DNA of 64,000 bases, taken from assembly GCA_026545225.1 (NCBI GenBank), contig CM048845.1, forward strand, positions 92,692,533-92,756,532. Reading direction: 5' to 3'. The stretch comes from Cornus controversa. Taxonomy: Eukaryota > Streptophyta > Magnoliopsida > Cornales > Cornaceae. This document shows positions 35,301 to 48,442 of this stretch, one piece after another. Within the stretch, counting starts at the first letter, position 1. The number at the start of each line of letters is the position of its first letter. The position numbers and the translations under genes were made by a program. The notes beneath the pieces are model-generated. The model did not search any database, had not been told where the DNA came from, and saw only the letters and a program-made list of their open reading frames with translations.

Positions 35301-38300
35301 CCCGCACATGGATACAATTGCGGTGATTTTTCTATGATGTGACGCACAGTCCCGGGGTGGTATAATTGTTGTCTGATTTATGGAAAAGCTTATCTTATTA
35401 TCTTATGGTCACCTGATTTTGGTCTATATAGCGGAACAACATGGCCCAACTGACTTTAAGATAATTCATGGCACTGTCGTAAACCATGCATCATATTATG
35501 GAGGGGGAAGTGTTATTACAATGGTGTTCATGGTGTGGCACTAGTTGTGCTGATGCATGATCACAAACTGGAAATTTGGGTTTGTTGATAAATGTAAGTT
35601 GGGCAAGCCAAAGTGGAAGGAGCCACAAGGGATGTGTTCTGCAGTCCAAGTGGGTGGACGCAAACCACCCTTGGCTCTCCTCACACTGTTCTAAGGTACC
35701 ACAAGGAGGACACATGATGAGCTAAGGGTGGCCATAGGATGTTCGCACACTGAGACATGGAATCTCCTATAAATTTGAGTGCTGCATCAGCACAAGGGGC
35801 CAAGCAGCAAATATTTTACAGTATTGTCTTTGTCCTCCTCCTAGTTATTCTAACCTTTCTCCCGATCCTGACTTCCCGAAGGTCCCATAAATTAGATGGA
35901 AATTTAAACCATCAATTCTTTTAAAGCCAATCTATTGATTACTATAAATAAATTTTAACATATTAATAAATGTTGTTGATTAGAAAGTAAAGGGCTAGCC
36001 TTGTTCATGAGGCTGTCGCCATTGTGGGGTTTGACGGTTTGTGGAAGGTTAGATGTAAAGCAACCTTACCTCCGCATGCAGAGATGCTGTTTTTTTATTT
36101 TTTTTATTTCAAACCTATGATCTCTAGGTCACAATGGAGCAACCTTACTCTTGCACCCTCATTAGAAAAGTATGGAGGTTAATTATGAACTTGAGCAACA
36201 CATATTTTGTCCAAAGTAGGGATTCAGTGTATCCGCAGGAGTTCTTACTGGGAGTTGGTGCCTTGATTGTTCTATTCCTTTTTTATGCGTGGTCTTCTTT
36301 TACACGCGGCTAATAGGAATTTGTTCTCTTTCTAGTTCATCATAAGCATGTGCTAATAAGCAACATCAGGATGCTAAAATAGAATTCGCTTTCAAGGAAT
36401 CCCTATTTCTGATAAAACTTGGTCTGATGATGGACTGTTTTAATTAGGATTGGAATCAGCTTATTTGCTCCTGTCATTTTTAGGAGTTTACTATTTTAAA
36501 CACATTTATGTTTGTGCCTATGCTTCCGTGTAATTGATGCAGTCCCTTCCGCTAAGCAAAATAATGATATTCTCATACAAATTTTACTATTATCTGCAAT
36601 GACGGATGTGTATGATCAAGATATTTCTTGGTGTATGAAGTTTGCATACTTCTGATATCTCTGCTTTTCTCCCCTCCCCCTACTCCCTCCCCACAAACTT
36701 CTATATATTGATTCTTTAAATGCTGTGTCGATATGATGTCATGATTTGTACAACTATTACTATTCAGAGTGAAGTTTCTCATTGCATCTTTTCATTTTCA
36801 TTTTCCTTTTAATTTTTATGCTATAGGTACAATGAATTTGATCAACCAATATGTAGAGTTTGCGATGTTGTTTTGAAGTCTGAGTCACTTTGGCCTGCAC
36901 ACCAAGCTTCTCGGAAGCACCATGAGGTAATACTTTATCTGTCCAAGTGTATGACATGAACTTTGACACATGATAACATGCACTGCCATCTTGCAAACTA
37001 TTGTTGCATGCATAGTTTTCTTTTGATAAATTTGTTGCATGCAACATAATAGGATAAACACAGTCATCTTCGCGGTTACTGATTACAAATCTGCGAAGCA
37101 CTCTTGACTCTACACGACAGCCCTGAGCCTCCCACTGTTCCATCAGGGCCACCTTACGTCTTGCTTGGCTAGTACAGCCTATTTCAAATCAACTCAAGAA
37201 GCCTTAATAGTTTGGCGTAAAATTGGTGGTAAGCTGACAGTTTTGAGGAATGTCTAACCAACTGCTTGGGTGATCAGGGGCAGACCTTAAGAGGGACCAA
37301 GCAAAATTTAAAAAAATTCCACTAGGTACCCTCCTCTTTAAGTACTAAATTTTATAAAAATTCACATTTGGCCCCCCCAAAATGATATAAATAGCACTTT
37401 CTGGGTCCGCCACTGTGGGTGATGCCTTGACTACACTTGTTTTTGCGTTGGTGAGGTCTAAAAACACACGTGGCATCTCTCTATTTCTCTTTAGTGAAAT
37501 TCCCATTTCTTACAGAAAGGGTATTTATCTTGTGGAAATTTCTGAAGGAGATAAAGTAAATTAATTGTTATAGCTTCCCTTTTTTTACAGAAAGAGTATT
37601 TATCTTGTGGAAAATTCTGAAGGAGATAAAGTAAATCAATTGTTATAGCTGGCAGGGTATTGTTTTGGATGGGTCTATGATGTTGAGACCCTTTAAGAGT
37701 AGGTTTTTTTAGATGCGTGGCGGACAAATGGTGTCATTTGGAAATGTGTTAGGTCACATGAAGGCATTTATTTTGGAAACCAAATGTTTAGAGAAAACCT
37801 CTAGCATTGGGAATTAATTGAGCCTCTTTTGGAGTTGTACTCTGATGGGGTGTCATTTGCATGATGATTAGGTGTATTTGGAGGTAAAATAAATTTGATT
37901 TAACAGTATGATATTTCATAGATCAACTATATTTGTGTTTGAGTTCTTATAATTGACAAAGAACATTGGAATTCCTTGCTTCGATCAAAGTATCACTCTT
38001 TGGTTGAATACTTGAATGGAGAAGAAGTCGTAAAACCTTGGAACCCTGCTTGTTCTGTATGTTGTATAAAGTTGACAACGGAAAGGTGGACTGACTACAA
38101 GTGTATCCTTAGTGTGCTTCCACTCTTTTGTGTCATTTTATCGTGGTTTTTTAAAGGATTAAACTGCTATTCAAATGTTCTCTTGCTTGGGCATCAATTT
38201 TTTAACATTAGCGGGTGTAATTTTGTGATATATCTAGTGACGATCTTGTGATTTTGAAAGCAAGGGTCGTTGAAATTATGATGCTTAATTTTTAGGGGCT

Positions 38301-40685
38301 CTAATGCTTCAGGTTTTAGTTCTTTTTGTTCAGCTATTGTAGATTATGTTATCTGTTACATGTGGGGTTTGATATATAATTTCATTGGCATGATTTTAAG
38401 CTTTGTTGTATTTATTATATAGTTGTATATATTGTTGTTGTTAGTCAAGTTCTACCTTCCAAGTAATGCAATTGTCAGTATAAAAATGTATATATTAATC
38501 AAAATTATACAGTTTGATGCATTTGTACTTGTGTATATTGCTCTGTCTTCTCCATTTCCTGTCTTACAACTTTGCATTGTGTAGGTTCTGAAGAATTTAA
38601 TGTTTATTCATCTTTCGAACGGTATATCAGGGAGAACATAGGAGGAACTTTTAGAATATTAGTGTGCTAGCTCCTTTCTTTTTCTGTATGTACTTCAAAA
38701 GTTCAAACATTGCTCCAATTATTTAATTTCTTTCGTAGAAGACTTGTGCCATTATTCTATGCCAAAACCTTATGTTTTGTTTGCTCTTAGTATTGATTTA
38801 GATGCTTATATTTTGACAGGCAGTTAGTAAAGTCAAAGCTAATGCTGCTGGGCTAACTCATGTTAACAATGTAAAAGCTGAGCCACCTGTAGAGTTGCGT
38901 AAACCGAAACCTGTAGATATGATGGAGTTGCAAAATGCTAAACCTGAACCCTCCACAGGAATGCCTAAACCTCGGCCATCATCTGTGCTTCCACCAGATT
39001 TTTTTGATAATCAGGAGAAAAAGAATCAAAAAGTTGGTAAGAATCTGTCATGGGCATTTTCTTTTCTTCTTTTGTACAACCCTCTCGGGGTGGGCCGGTG
39101 GGGGTGGTGGTAATGGCCTTTAATGGCATTACTACTTACTACATCATTGCCTCTGCCTTTGGGCAAGGTAATAGGAGTTCATCTAGCTGCAATGTCTGTC
39201 TGCCTGAGCTCTTTATTTATATGTTGCGTTATAAATATAAATGAAATTCTGATTTTTGGGATTTGGCTGAAATACTTGCATAATAGTTCTAGAGTATAAT
39301 TTATTCGACTTGATATATATGCCAATATGAAAATTGTTTATCCTACTCGATAATGTTTCTTGGAACTGATGCTGCCAAATTAGGGAATCCAGATTCTTAC
39401 AAAACGGTGGGGGCTTCTGCTCAAACTCAAGTAACTGAGCCCCTGGATTCGGATAATAAGATGGATGAATTTTCTAGTGCCAAAGTTGTAGAAACAAAAG
39501 TTGATGAAATTCAACCAGCCAGGGAGCACACACAAACATCAGAAGTCATTGTTGGTTCAGAAACCAAGCAAGTGAAGGGAGCTCTCCCTGAAGGCTTCTT
39601 TGATGACAAAGATGCTGATCTACGTGCACGTGGCATTACACCTGTTAAGTTAGATGCCAAGTAAGTTACTATGTGTACAACCTGAATCTTTTAACATTCT
39701 CAATCTTTCTTAGTTGGTGTTTTTTCTTAAAAATGCAGTACTCCACTTGACATCTTGGTATGGTCTATATCTTTTCTTCTTTTCTCTTAGTTTCTTTGGT
39801 TCTTTTCTGGATCATAGCATTTCTCAACTTTCCTATTTTGTATCTGGTATTTCTTTTCAATGCATTATGTTTCATATATAAATTGTCATTTGATATTTTA
39901 ACTTGTTCTCATGTTGTTTGATCATTGTTATCGTATGCTTTTTTTCTTTTCTTTTTTCATATTTACTAATTAAGGAATTTATCAGGTACATTGCCCATTG
40001 GTTTTGTTCAGGGGCATGCTGGCCAATCTTAATAGTTCAGTTCATCTCAATTTCTCAAACGGGTAGTGGTGGTGGTGTTGGTGTTAGATTTATTGGTGGT
40101 AGCAGTCATGCGAGGGACCAATGGGATATATGTTAAGCTTTACAGTTATATTCAGTTCTTGAAGTAGAGATATAATGAGAGGTTTATATCAAAGAATTTT
40201 TTTTGATAGAGGGTGGAAGTGATCAAATTATTGTTTAGAATTGGATTTTTCATGATAGAATCTGAGGAAGTTGGACAGTTGCCTGGTTGTGCAAGGTCTT
40301 CACCTAGGTTTTCGGAGTTGCCTGGTTGGATGAAGATTACTCTTTCTTCTATTATTTCCTCGAAAGAGACTTTTTCCATCTATTGATTTCGTACTAGTGT
40401 TTTGTTGGGTAGTTTAGGAGTGGTTGAATATGGTTTTCTCTTCCTTAGAAGTGGCTTCTTCCATCTTTCAGAAGCAAATCCTTAAAATTGTACTTGTCGT
40501 AATCTGTAGTTTCTGATTTGGCAATTTGAAGCTTCTTTTTTGAAGTAAATATGTGAATATTGATGATTTTGTCAGCTGGGTGTACTACACTTATAACATC
40601 TGCAGCTTTTAGGTCAAGTGGAGGGCTTGGGGACAATGGATTTGATGGTCCATTTTGCCTTCTCATTCCCCAATCAGCTAGAGGG

Positions 40686-40742
<57 letters not shown>

Positions 40743-42894
40743 CTTTTGCATTAACTCAATTTCTTGTGGACTAGTTTAGTGACTATTTCACCCCTAATTA
40801 TAATTAGTGGATTTTGTTACGATTTTTTCACATTTTTAGTGATATATGCATGAGCTGCTCGTGTCTGAACTTTAAATTGCCAGGCCCCAGCAAAAGTTCT
40901 AAGCAAAGTTGACACAGTGGTGCATGCACATATTGTGATTTTGTGAAGGGTTCAACAATTGAAAATTTTAGACCTGTATTTGTGAAGACCATAAGTTATC
41001 AAATAATTATATGTGACTGCTGATTTGGAGAATTTGTTTACCATTATTTCCAAAAAGCTTTTTCCCTAGAGTCAAGCTGTTTAATTTGGTCAGTTTAGAA
41101 TCAATTATTCGTTGAAGCTGTTTACCCTATACATGCCTTTGGTGGAACTCTTCGGATACTTGTATTGTGAATGTGCGTCTATGAAGCACGGACACCGATA
41201 TGGGATACGGATACGATACGAATACGGCGATACGGCAAATCTCAAAAAAATAGGATACGGGTACGGCGAGATACGGCAAATATATATATTATACAAAAAA
41301 ATTAATAGAACACAAATTAAGTTTTAAGTTTTAACTTAAAAGATCTTTTTTTTTCAACATTAAAGATCTTTTGATTTATTACAAATTAAGCTCCACATTT
41401 TAACTAAGCTTTTTAAATTTTAATATTACAATATGGCTACCATCTTTTAAAAAAAAAAAAAAATTCAAACGTATCCGAAAATAAAAAAATTATTTAAAAA
41501 AAAACGGATACTTCTCGAGAGTATCTGATACGTATCCTGACTGTATCCGTATCGGATACTGCCACAGCACCTCCGAGGAAGTATCCGTGCTTCATAGATG
41601 TGTGTCGAGCAAGAAATTTGTAATGCTGCTATGCTATGATTAGTAAGTTGCTTGCATGCTTTATTTTTCTATGTGAACTTTATTATTATTATTTTTAAAA
41701 TACTATAGTAAGAGATTAGGGTTTCGGTGTCTAATATACTAATTGGAACACAATATTAATTTCTTTATATGCTTTATGTTAGTAAATGACCATCTTCCCA
41801 TCTTTATCGTTAAAATACATGCGTAAATGGGTTAACATTTAACATGATTCAGATTAAGGGTTAGAAAATATGATCAATGTCAGTTGATTAAAATTAAAAA
41901 GTCACCATACTATAATATCTTAGGTGTATCCAGGAAACTCGACTAGGAGCTTGGTGGCATGTGAATGTAATAGGCACCTGAGCAGCTATTACATATTTTA
42001 ATTTTTTTTCAATTATCATTACCACCTTTTTGTAGCCTCACGAATCGATTGAACTTATTTTATACTGATGTCAGACATGTCACCTCTCTTGTAGAAAAAC
42101 ATTTAAGATAAATATGTAGTTGTGTATTTTTAGCCTGCTTGGTATATTGGCAGGAAAATTTGTTGTTAATTCACAATGTTCAGGGACAATCAAGCCCTTG
42201 CTAGAAACCACAGTGGAATTTACAGTGATTTAGCGAAACTCCAACTTGTATAGTCTGGTATAATGAACTCTGATGCAATATGCAATATGTGTCAATTCAC
42301 AACTTTTCCCCAATTTTTCTTTTTGTATAATTACAAGGAACACGGCATAACTTGAGTTTATGGCAAATCCTTGTCAGAGATGAGTACAAAGAATTTGAGA
42401 AATTGATCCAGGAGGACTTGCAAGAGGTGGACAACCGTTTGGAAGAAGAAGAGGTCAGGGTTATCTTCTTGTACCATTCACAGCGTAATCCACCGCACCA
42501 TGAGGTTATCTACAATGCGGATTTCTATCATTAACCCACTGTTGCTATTCTATTTGCAGTACGATGCAGCTGATATGATAGATGAGGCTGAGCTTTTGGA
42601 GCAAAAGTAAGTTCAGTGTGGCAAAAAAAAATACATTGCTATATTTTCATCTTATCATTGATCTGTTACATTTTTTTATCTTCAGTTGTCAATTGTCCTT
42701 TCCAATTCTGCAGTGCCCGTAGAGAGAGAATGGAGATGTGGAAGAAAAAGAAAATGGAGCTAAAGGCTGCAAAGTCTGCCACAAACAGTAGAGGTCCTGA
42801 AGTCATGGGCATGGAGTCCAGGCATGAAGAGTCATCAAGTGATGATGACAGTGCTGAATATTTCACAGTTGATTGGAGGGCTAAGCATCTGTAA
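32376..42894 (+). CDS. ZNF830: ZNF830-type C2H2 zinc-finger protein, 7 coding exons, 327 aa
   Basis: Homologue of ZNF830/CCDC16, a nuclear protein linked in animals to the XAB2 splicing/repair complex; the plant role is inferred. Coding exons are 32376-32461, 36827-36926, 38820-39036, 39384-39660, 42378-42453, 42560-42606 and 42714-42894, with consistent phases and GT/AG ends. The N-terminus is MDAQAKKKALYRAKLNAQK, then SPLVRYNEF. The U1-type finger is Cys38, Cys41, His54, His60 (CRVCD...HQASRKHHE). Two LPxxFFD motifs follow (119-126 and 202-209). An acidic coiled-coil (about 228-285, EYKEFEKLIQEDLQEVDNRL, then RRERMEMWKKKKMELKAAKS) leads to the tail EYFTVDWRAKHL. The start codon opens the conserved N-terminal block. 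Introns are long; intron 2 (4.4 kb) and intron 5 (2.7 kb) hold transposons. The exon 5 acceptor (AAATTAG) has a weak pyrimidine tract and is the least certain junction. Confidence 0.92.
33197..34602. mobile_element. Nested TIR element (hAT-like) inside the intron-2 MITE
   Basis: Ends AGGTTGTCAGAATCGGGATT and the inverse of CCATGGTTGTTAAAATCGCG are imperfect inverted repeats. Both subterminal regions are packed with GTAGAATCG/CGATTCTAC motifs. It is flanked by GTAATAAACA on both sides (33187-33196, 34603-34612), compatible with an 8-bp hAT duplication plus chance matches. No transposase was seen. The interior holds a short-unit array (34015-34140), and the sequence from about 33870 to 34200 differs in base composition from the rest. 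Confidence 0.75.
34015..34140. repeat. Short tandem array, GATCGCAGGTCATCAAAGGGTCGCC unit
   Basis: The unit recurs about four to five times with deletions (starts near 34018, 34043, 34078 and 34101). GC-rich compared with its surroundings. It reads open in more than one frame, which only reflects the repeat. Confidence 0.8.
35493..35880 (+). repeat. Possible LTR start with purine tract in intron 2
   Basis: ATGGAGGGGGAAG at 35496-35508 followed by TGTTATTACAATGG looks like a polypurine tract and the start of an LTR. The LTR end, partner and target duplication were not found. Sequence from about 34700 could be the matching internal remnant. Confidence 0.3.
37275..37415. mobile_element. hAT-type MITE in intron 3, 141 bp
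   Basis: Begins CAGGGGCAGACC and ends GGTCCGCCACTG, an imperfect inverted pair. It is flanked by the exact 8-bp duplication TGGGTGAT (37267-37274, 37416-37423). A poly-C/A stretch lies near 37373-37381. Short and non-coding. Confidence 0.85.
40687..40742. repeat. Compound (TG)n(AG)n microsatellite in intron 5
   Basis: About 29 bp of TG directly followed by about 27 bp of GA/AG. Likely length-polymorphic. Confidence 0.9.
41179..41597. mobile_element. hAT-type MITE in intron 5, 419 bp
   Basis: Ends CTATGAAGCACGGACAC and the inverse of CTATGAAGCACGGATAC are near-perfect inverted repeats. Subterminal regions are rich in GATACGG/CCGTATC motifs. It is flanked by ATGTGCGT and ATGTGTGT (7 of 8 match), fitting an old hAT target duplication. 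No transposase. Confidence 0.82.
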
Positions 42895-45237
42895 ACACTT
42901 CTTCCATATTGCTGGTGGTGCTCTCTCTCTCTCTCTCTCTGTGCATGTGTGTATATGTGTGTGTGTGTGTGTGTACGCGTGCTTTTGCACCCATACATGC
43001 ATGCATGATTGAAAAGTCTACACTGGCTTAGGTAGAAGTGTTAGAGAAGTTCTTTGTTGCTTATGACACATTGCACTGTTCTTTACAAGTTATTGACTAT
43101 TGTTCTTGTCAAAGTGGTTGCAGATTGACGGTATCAACTGAAGCATTTGTTTCTACGATCCTACTCCGAGATCCAGATAGTTGTATTCAGATCTATCTGA
43201 TGCAACACGAGCCTCCACCATTCTAGGCAGAATCCTCTTTACCTATCAAGGATGCTCGAATGAGAATTATATTTTGTTCCTGTATATAGGCATGCAACGG
43301 AGTAGTAGATAAACCTGTGAAAAGCTCAACTAACTACTACTTGATAGTTATGTGCTGGCCTAGTTAAGTTCAAGCCTGCATTCTGATGTTGGTTTATTCT
43401 GAGCCAAGCCAGAAAGGACACAACTCTTCGTTCTTAGGCTCGATTATAGTTTACTTGGCAGCAAATGAAATGAACAGAAGTTGGAGCAACTTTTTTAACA
43501 GAATATTGGTTTTTTTTCTTTCATAATTATGTTGGTTTTCCATTAAAAAGATAAGCAATCGTCAGGACAATGGATAAAGAGAAGGCATACCCTCCCTAGT
43601 ACAATGCATTTTGGGGTTCTTATGAGTTGGAGAGAAACTTTTTGATTATGTTTACAAGTGGCAGTTTATCCAATTAACTGTCCAAGTAGTGGGGTACATG
43701 CGAAATTGTTACCGTTTGTGTTACTTCTGATTACATGTTTGGTAAATCTGGGTTATATACTTGTGGCACTACATCTGACAAATTTGCTATTCTCAGCTTT
43801 TCTATCTTTTCTGATCTGAAATTGTACAAGTCTTGCTTACTTGTAACCAGTGCGATAAATATATGCATTTTCTAGTAAAAACTTCCATCTGACTCCGATA
43901 ATTATCTGAAAGACAGCACCGCTAGCAGCTACTAATTGAAAAGGGAATATTGATCAACATACCCTATATAGATGATCATGTGCATTCTTCCTGTGAAGCC
44001 GAAATGAGAACCTTTGTTTGTTTGTTTGGTATTTTAGAAACTAGTTCTTTGAAATAAGGTCTTTTTAATTCAATTTTTAATAAATTAACATTCAGACGAT
44101 TTTTCGGACTCTATTCTGTTGGTTTTGAAAAATTGAATCAAACATGTGTGAATGTGTGATTCTGACCACGATCATGAATTTGTTGCATGGTTCTGTTGTT
44201 TTCTTTATATCCTTCTGATTGATTTTGATGAATCAATGGGGGTGTGAACCTTCTGTTGTTGGCTAATGGTTTTAGGAAAAAAAGGTAAATGCATCACTGC
44301 TTTGTCACTTTCTAAGTCATATATAATTTTTTTAAATGGGTGTCACTTTTGTTCTGTTACTTTCTCTTGCACTGCTCACACACATTTACTTCTCTTCAAA
44401 AAAAAAAATATAAACTCCCAACTGTGCACTGATGAATGGTCCAATCTTGGTTAATTAATTACAATTTTCATCCTTATGATATGGTCTGCTGCCACCAACT
44501 GGGCCTTTCAGGGAGCACAAAAAACTGATTACTAAAAAGATCACTTGAATGTCCAACCATAACTTTTTTTTTTTTGTCAAAACCTCAAATTAATACTTTC
44601 CCTGAGAATAAAGGTATAATTTTTTTTTTAAAAAATGTATTTTATAAAATATTTTTATACTGCAGACTTTTCACAACTATTATAAAATTTTAAATACTGC
44701 ATAACTACCACAAGCTATCTGCTTCAAACATGCCTAGTTCTATTCCTTTACCTAACTAAATCAACAAATTAAACAGAACCCAAAGGTACAGTATATAACT
44801 TTTTCTCTTTAACTGCTAAACTTCTGTAGACAATCTTTATATTTTTTCTTCAAATACTCAATTAACTATTATCACATAGACACAACAGCATTACAAGAGG
44901 GCATGTTGGACAGAAACTAGAACCTGACATTTAGAGGTAGAAACATATGGAAGCAAGACATTGCAATTGAAGATAAAAATATTAGTGTCACAGCCACCAA
45001 AAATTGTTCAACACGGACCTAATGTTAATACAATTTATACAAGGTCCACAATATCCCAGCAGAAAACAAGCTGTTGACATTGTTGGGACTGAACAAAGAG
45101 CCAAAATGCCTAATTCCACTGATGCTGTTTCAGAAGGGGATTATGCATCTTCATCTCAGTGACCGTTGCAGCATCAAGCCGATACCCTAAAACGGTCATT
45201 CGAGGGCACATCACGGCTGGCCGAAATATTTTGTTCC
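42895..45237. other. 3' UTR of the ZNF830-like gene and convergent spacer
   Basis: Starts with a (CT)n run at 42921-42940 and (TG)n at 42945-42978, inside the presumed 3' UTR. The rest is moderately AT-rich, without a supported gene. It separates the zinc-finger gene from the convergent J-domain gene. No tRNA or other RNA gene was recognised. Confidence 0.5.
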
Positions 45238-45434
45238 CCGTTCACTGCTATTCCTCTGCCTAGCTATTCCGTTCACTGCTATTCCTCTGTCTAGCAATTC
45301 CGACCCCTCCCAGAATCCCTCCCTTTCCTCCTTTTCCCCTCCTGGAATTTTCATTCACTGCTATTCCTCTGTCTAGCAATTCCGACCCCTCCCAGAATCC
45401 CTCCGTTTCCTCCTTTTCCCCTCCTGGAATTTTC
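45238..45434. repeat. ~77-bp direct duplication downstream of the J-domain gene
   Basis: 'attcactgctattcctctgtctagcaattccgacccctcc' onwards is present at about 45277-45353 and again at 45354-45431, nearly identical. A partial third copy precedes them at 45238-45276. The minus-strand open frame across it (45260-45520) follows from the repeat and is not supported. Confidence 0.85.
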
Positions 45435-45942
45435 CCGACGTTCCACCTGTGTTCATCAAACCAAAAGAAAACAAGTTCGAGAAGCAAAAAGCAAAAATAG
45501 TCATCAATCAAATAAATCAATTCCTAAGCTAGAAAGTTCATTACCTAAAACAAAAACTTATTCAATGTTTATAGTTCATAAATCTCCAAATCCATACTAG
45601 TACAAAATCCAGAGACAAAAACAAATTGACCTGGTCTATATTTCAGTCTATTTGTATAGGTAGGAAAGTTCTCAACCCAACCCAAGGGTCCCTGTGTCTA
45701 AAACTCTAGCTAGATTATGCAATGGCTGAGTTGGACCAAAGCTGAACAGCTCAACCTTATCCCACTATAATTTAAATATGGACAAAATCAAGTAAATGAC
45801 ATTCTGTTATTTATATCCACGGATTAATTGAGGTGAGAATATCAAGTAATAATCTGGTAAATTTCTGAAATTGTCTACTCAATCTAAGAACTGAAAAGTA
45901 AATTTTATACATACAATATACGACAGAAATATGGCAACCACA

Positions 45943-48402
45943 CTAACCCCCTAAGCAAAATCCGCCGAAGTGGGCATCAAAGTTGGAAGAGTCTTCAACC
46001 TTGGACTCTCCCAAGTTCATTTGAAATGAATCACGCTTGCTGGTGGCGTTAGAGCTTTCACCGCAAAAGGCATAGGAAGAAGAAGTACACGAAGAAGAGT
46101 TTACAGTTTGAGAGGTAGAACTAAATGCCTCAACGTCTCTTTGAAACATTTCTTCAAATAGCTCTTGCAATTCCTCAAAACTCTCCCCTTCATTTCCCTG
46201 TGTCAATTCCAAATGCCACAATCTTTATTGATAAACCAAAATAACAAAACTATTAATTTATTAATTAACAGTGTGTAAAGTTAAATACACAAAGAAGTTT
46301 GGTAGATCAGATTTGCATAATCGGCAGTAAGTCCACCAATCAGAGTCCACATTTGTTTAGTAATAATACTTTCTGTCAGATGGTTTGTGACATATAATGA
46401 TAATTACCCGCCATTATTACTGGTGCATCACTTTTATTAGGAAAGAAATATCACCATACGATTTAACTTTCTTTTTCAGTTGGCGAAAAAGAGGTCCTCT
46501 AAAACCTCAATTTAGGTCCCATTTTGACATGGAGTTATGTTAGTGGCAGTCATGACTGAGCTACCATTGCTCCTCATGAGCTGTTTGATGATATGGGACA
46601 CGCTCTAGGCCCCGCACCATCTGGCAGCTGAAGCCTCAGTTGTAGCCATCAGTAGCAGCCGTTTAACATGAATACCAAAAAATAGTATGAGAGAGAAGAT
46701 TTTCTCACTCAACCTGCTCCATACAACAAGATATTGTACGAACGAGACGTAATTAGCTAACGTAGTATCATCACTCATTACTATTTGATTAAAAAGAGTA
46801 AACCCTTATTTGCTATTAGTAGCTTAAGGCTCACCTGGGTTCCATGCTCACTTATGTCCACTTGTGATTGGCCCGGACCAATGGTCTCGGGACCATCTAA
46901 TAATTTCTCCATTGTTAGCTATGAGAATACTGCATATATTAACCAGATAGTCCATCACTTCAACGGACAGCCACACAAGAAGGAAGAAAACAGAATTCAT
47001 AAGTCCAAAAGGAGCATTGATATGTGGGTCCCTTTGCCTTAATTATTCAGTGTCTCCGAATCAGAGAGCAAGTCATGTTCCTTACAAAAAGGATTCAATC
47101 CTTAGCCTACTTACCAACAAATGAATAAATAAATAAAATAAAAAGAAAGCATTCAATCCTGCCTTATCCTATCATTCCATTGAATCCCTAATTTGATCTA
47201 ACATGGGAGACCAAAAGGATTACTTTGGAGAGTCACCCACGTGTTACATGACCCACTCATCCAACAATGAACAGTTTCCACACTTGGCGTGAAGTCAACC
47301 TCAGGAAAACAAATATCACGCAGAAGTCTACTAAAAAAACCAATACAGCAACCGAAAGCTGTATAGGATTTTCCAAATTATGGATGACAACTGGCTTATA
47401 TATGTATATTATGTATATATATATATATGTATATGTCACATATATGTAGGGACTGCCTAACAGTGGAATAATAAATACTAACAGGGAGCAGATCAAAGCT
47501 TACATTGGCTTTGTTTTGGCACATCATAGCTGCCATTTCATCCAAAAAGTCACTCATTCCCTGCATTTGCATGTAGTATATAAACTCAGTACAATTAACC
47601 ACACTAATAATTATTTAAATTATAATATATCTAACATTAGCTAACCAATTTACCTAATCCAAAGCTAAATATTAAAAGAAAAAGTAATATAAAAGGATAG
47701 CGCCAGAGCTGTTTCCAATGCTTCAAAGGAAGCAACCAAAACTACATTGGTGATTTCAGTTATATTCTTAAAAAGGGCATATTGGTCAAAATATAACTCA
47801 TTCTTGTTTACAATAGTTGAGGAATAATTTGCCAAATTAATAGTTACAGGATTATTTGCAAGTTTGAAAAAGTTTAAAGGGATTTTTTGAATTTAGGCCA
47901 TTTATTAATTTGCAGATTTGAGGGCAAATAAGTCATTTTACCGCACAACTAGATGCCAACAAACTATATGTCCTGATTTGCCAACTTCTAATAGTTTTAT
48001 AGCATTTTGTAGACTAGTTACAAAATCTCAATATTGAGCAATTTATGATTAAGCATGTTTAGATTGAGTTTTGAAAAACGATTTTGTTTTTTCAAGTTAA
48101 AAAATAATTTTGGAAAGCATTTGAATTAATAAGCCTGAAAGCCTAAGGAAAAACTTGTCGTAGTATTGATTTCAAAACCAATCAATTAGTAAATGACACA
48201 GTCACAAAGTCACTTTAGCTCAAATGACCTTGACCTCATCCGATCACTGACCCACAAAAATAGTACTTACATAATTTACATTGTCGTCATCATCACAGTC
48301 GTAGACTCCTACGTCGTACAGAAACCTTTTATTCGCGTCGGAAAGAACTGAAAAAGAAAAGAGAAACAGCACCTCGTGAATCCAATAATACTGCTGTACT
48401 AC

Positions 48403-48442
<40 letters not shown>

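Noticed and set aside
42666..42998. 110-codon minus-strand frame
   Set aside because: Antisense of the last zinc-finger exon and its (CT)n/(TG)n tail.
45260..45520. 86-codon minus-strand frame rich in Gly/Glu
   Set aside because: Open only because of the 77-bp duplication; no family match and not joined to the J-domain exons.
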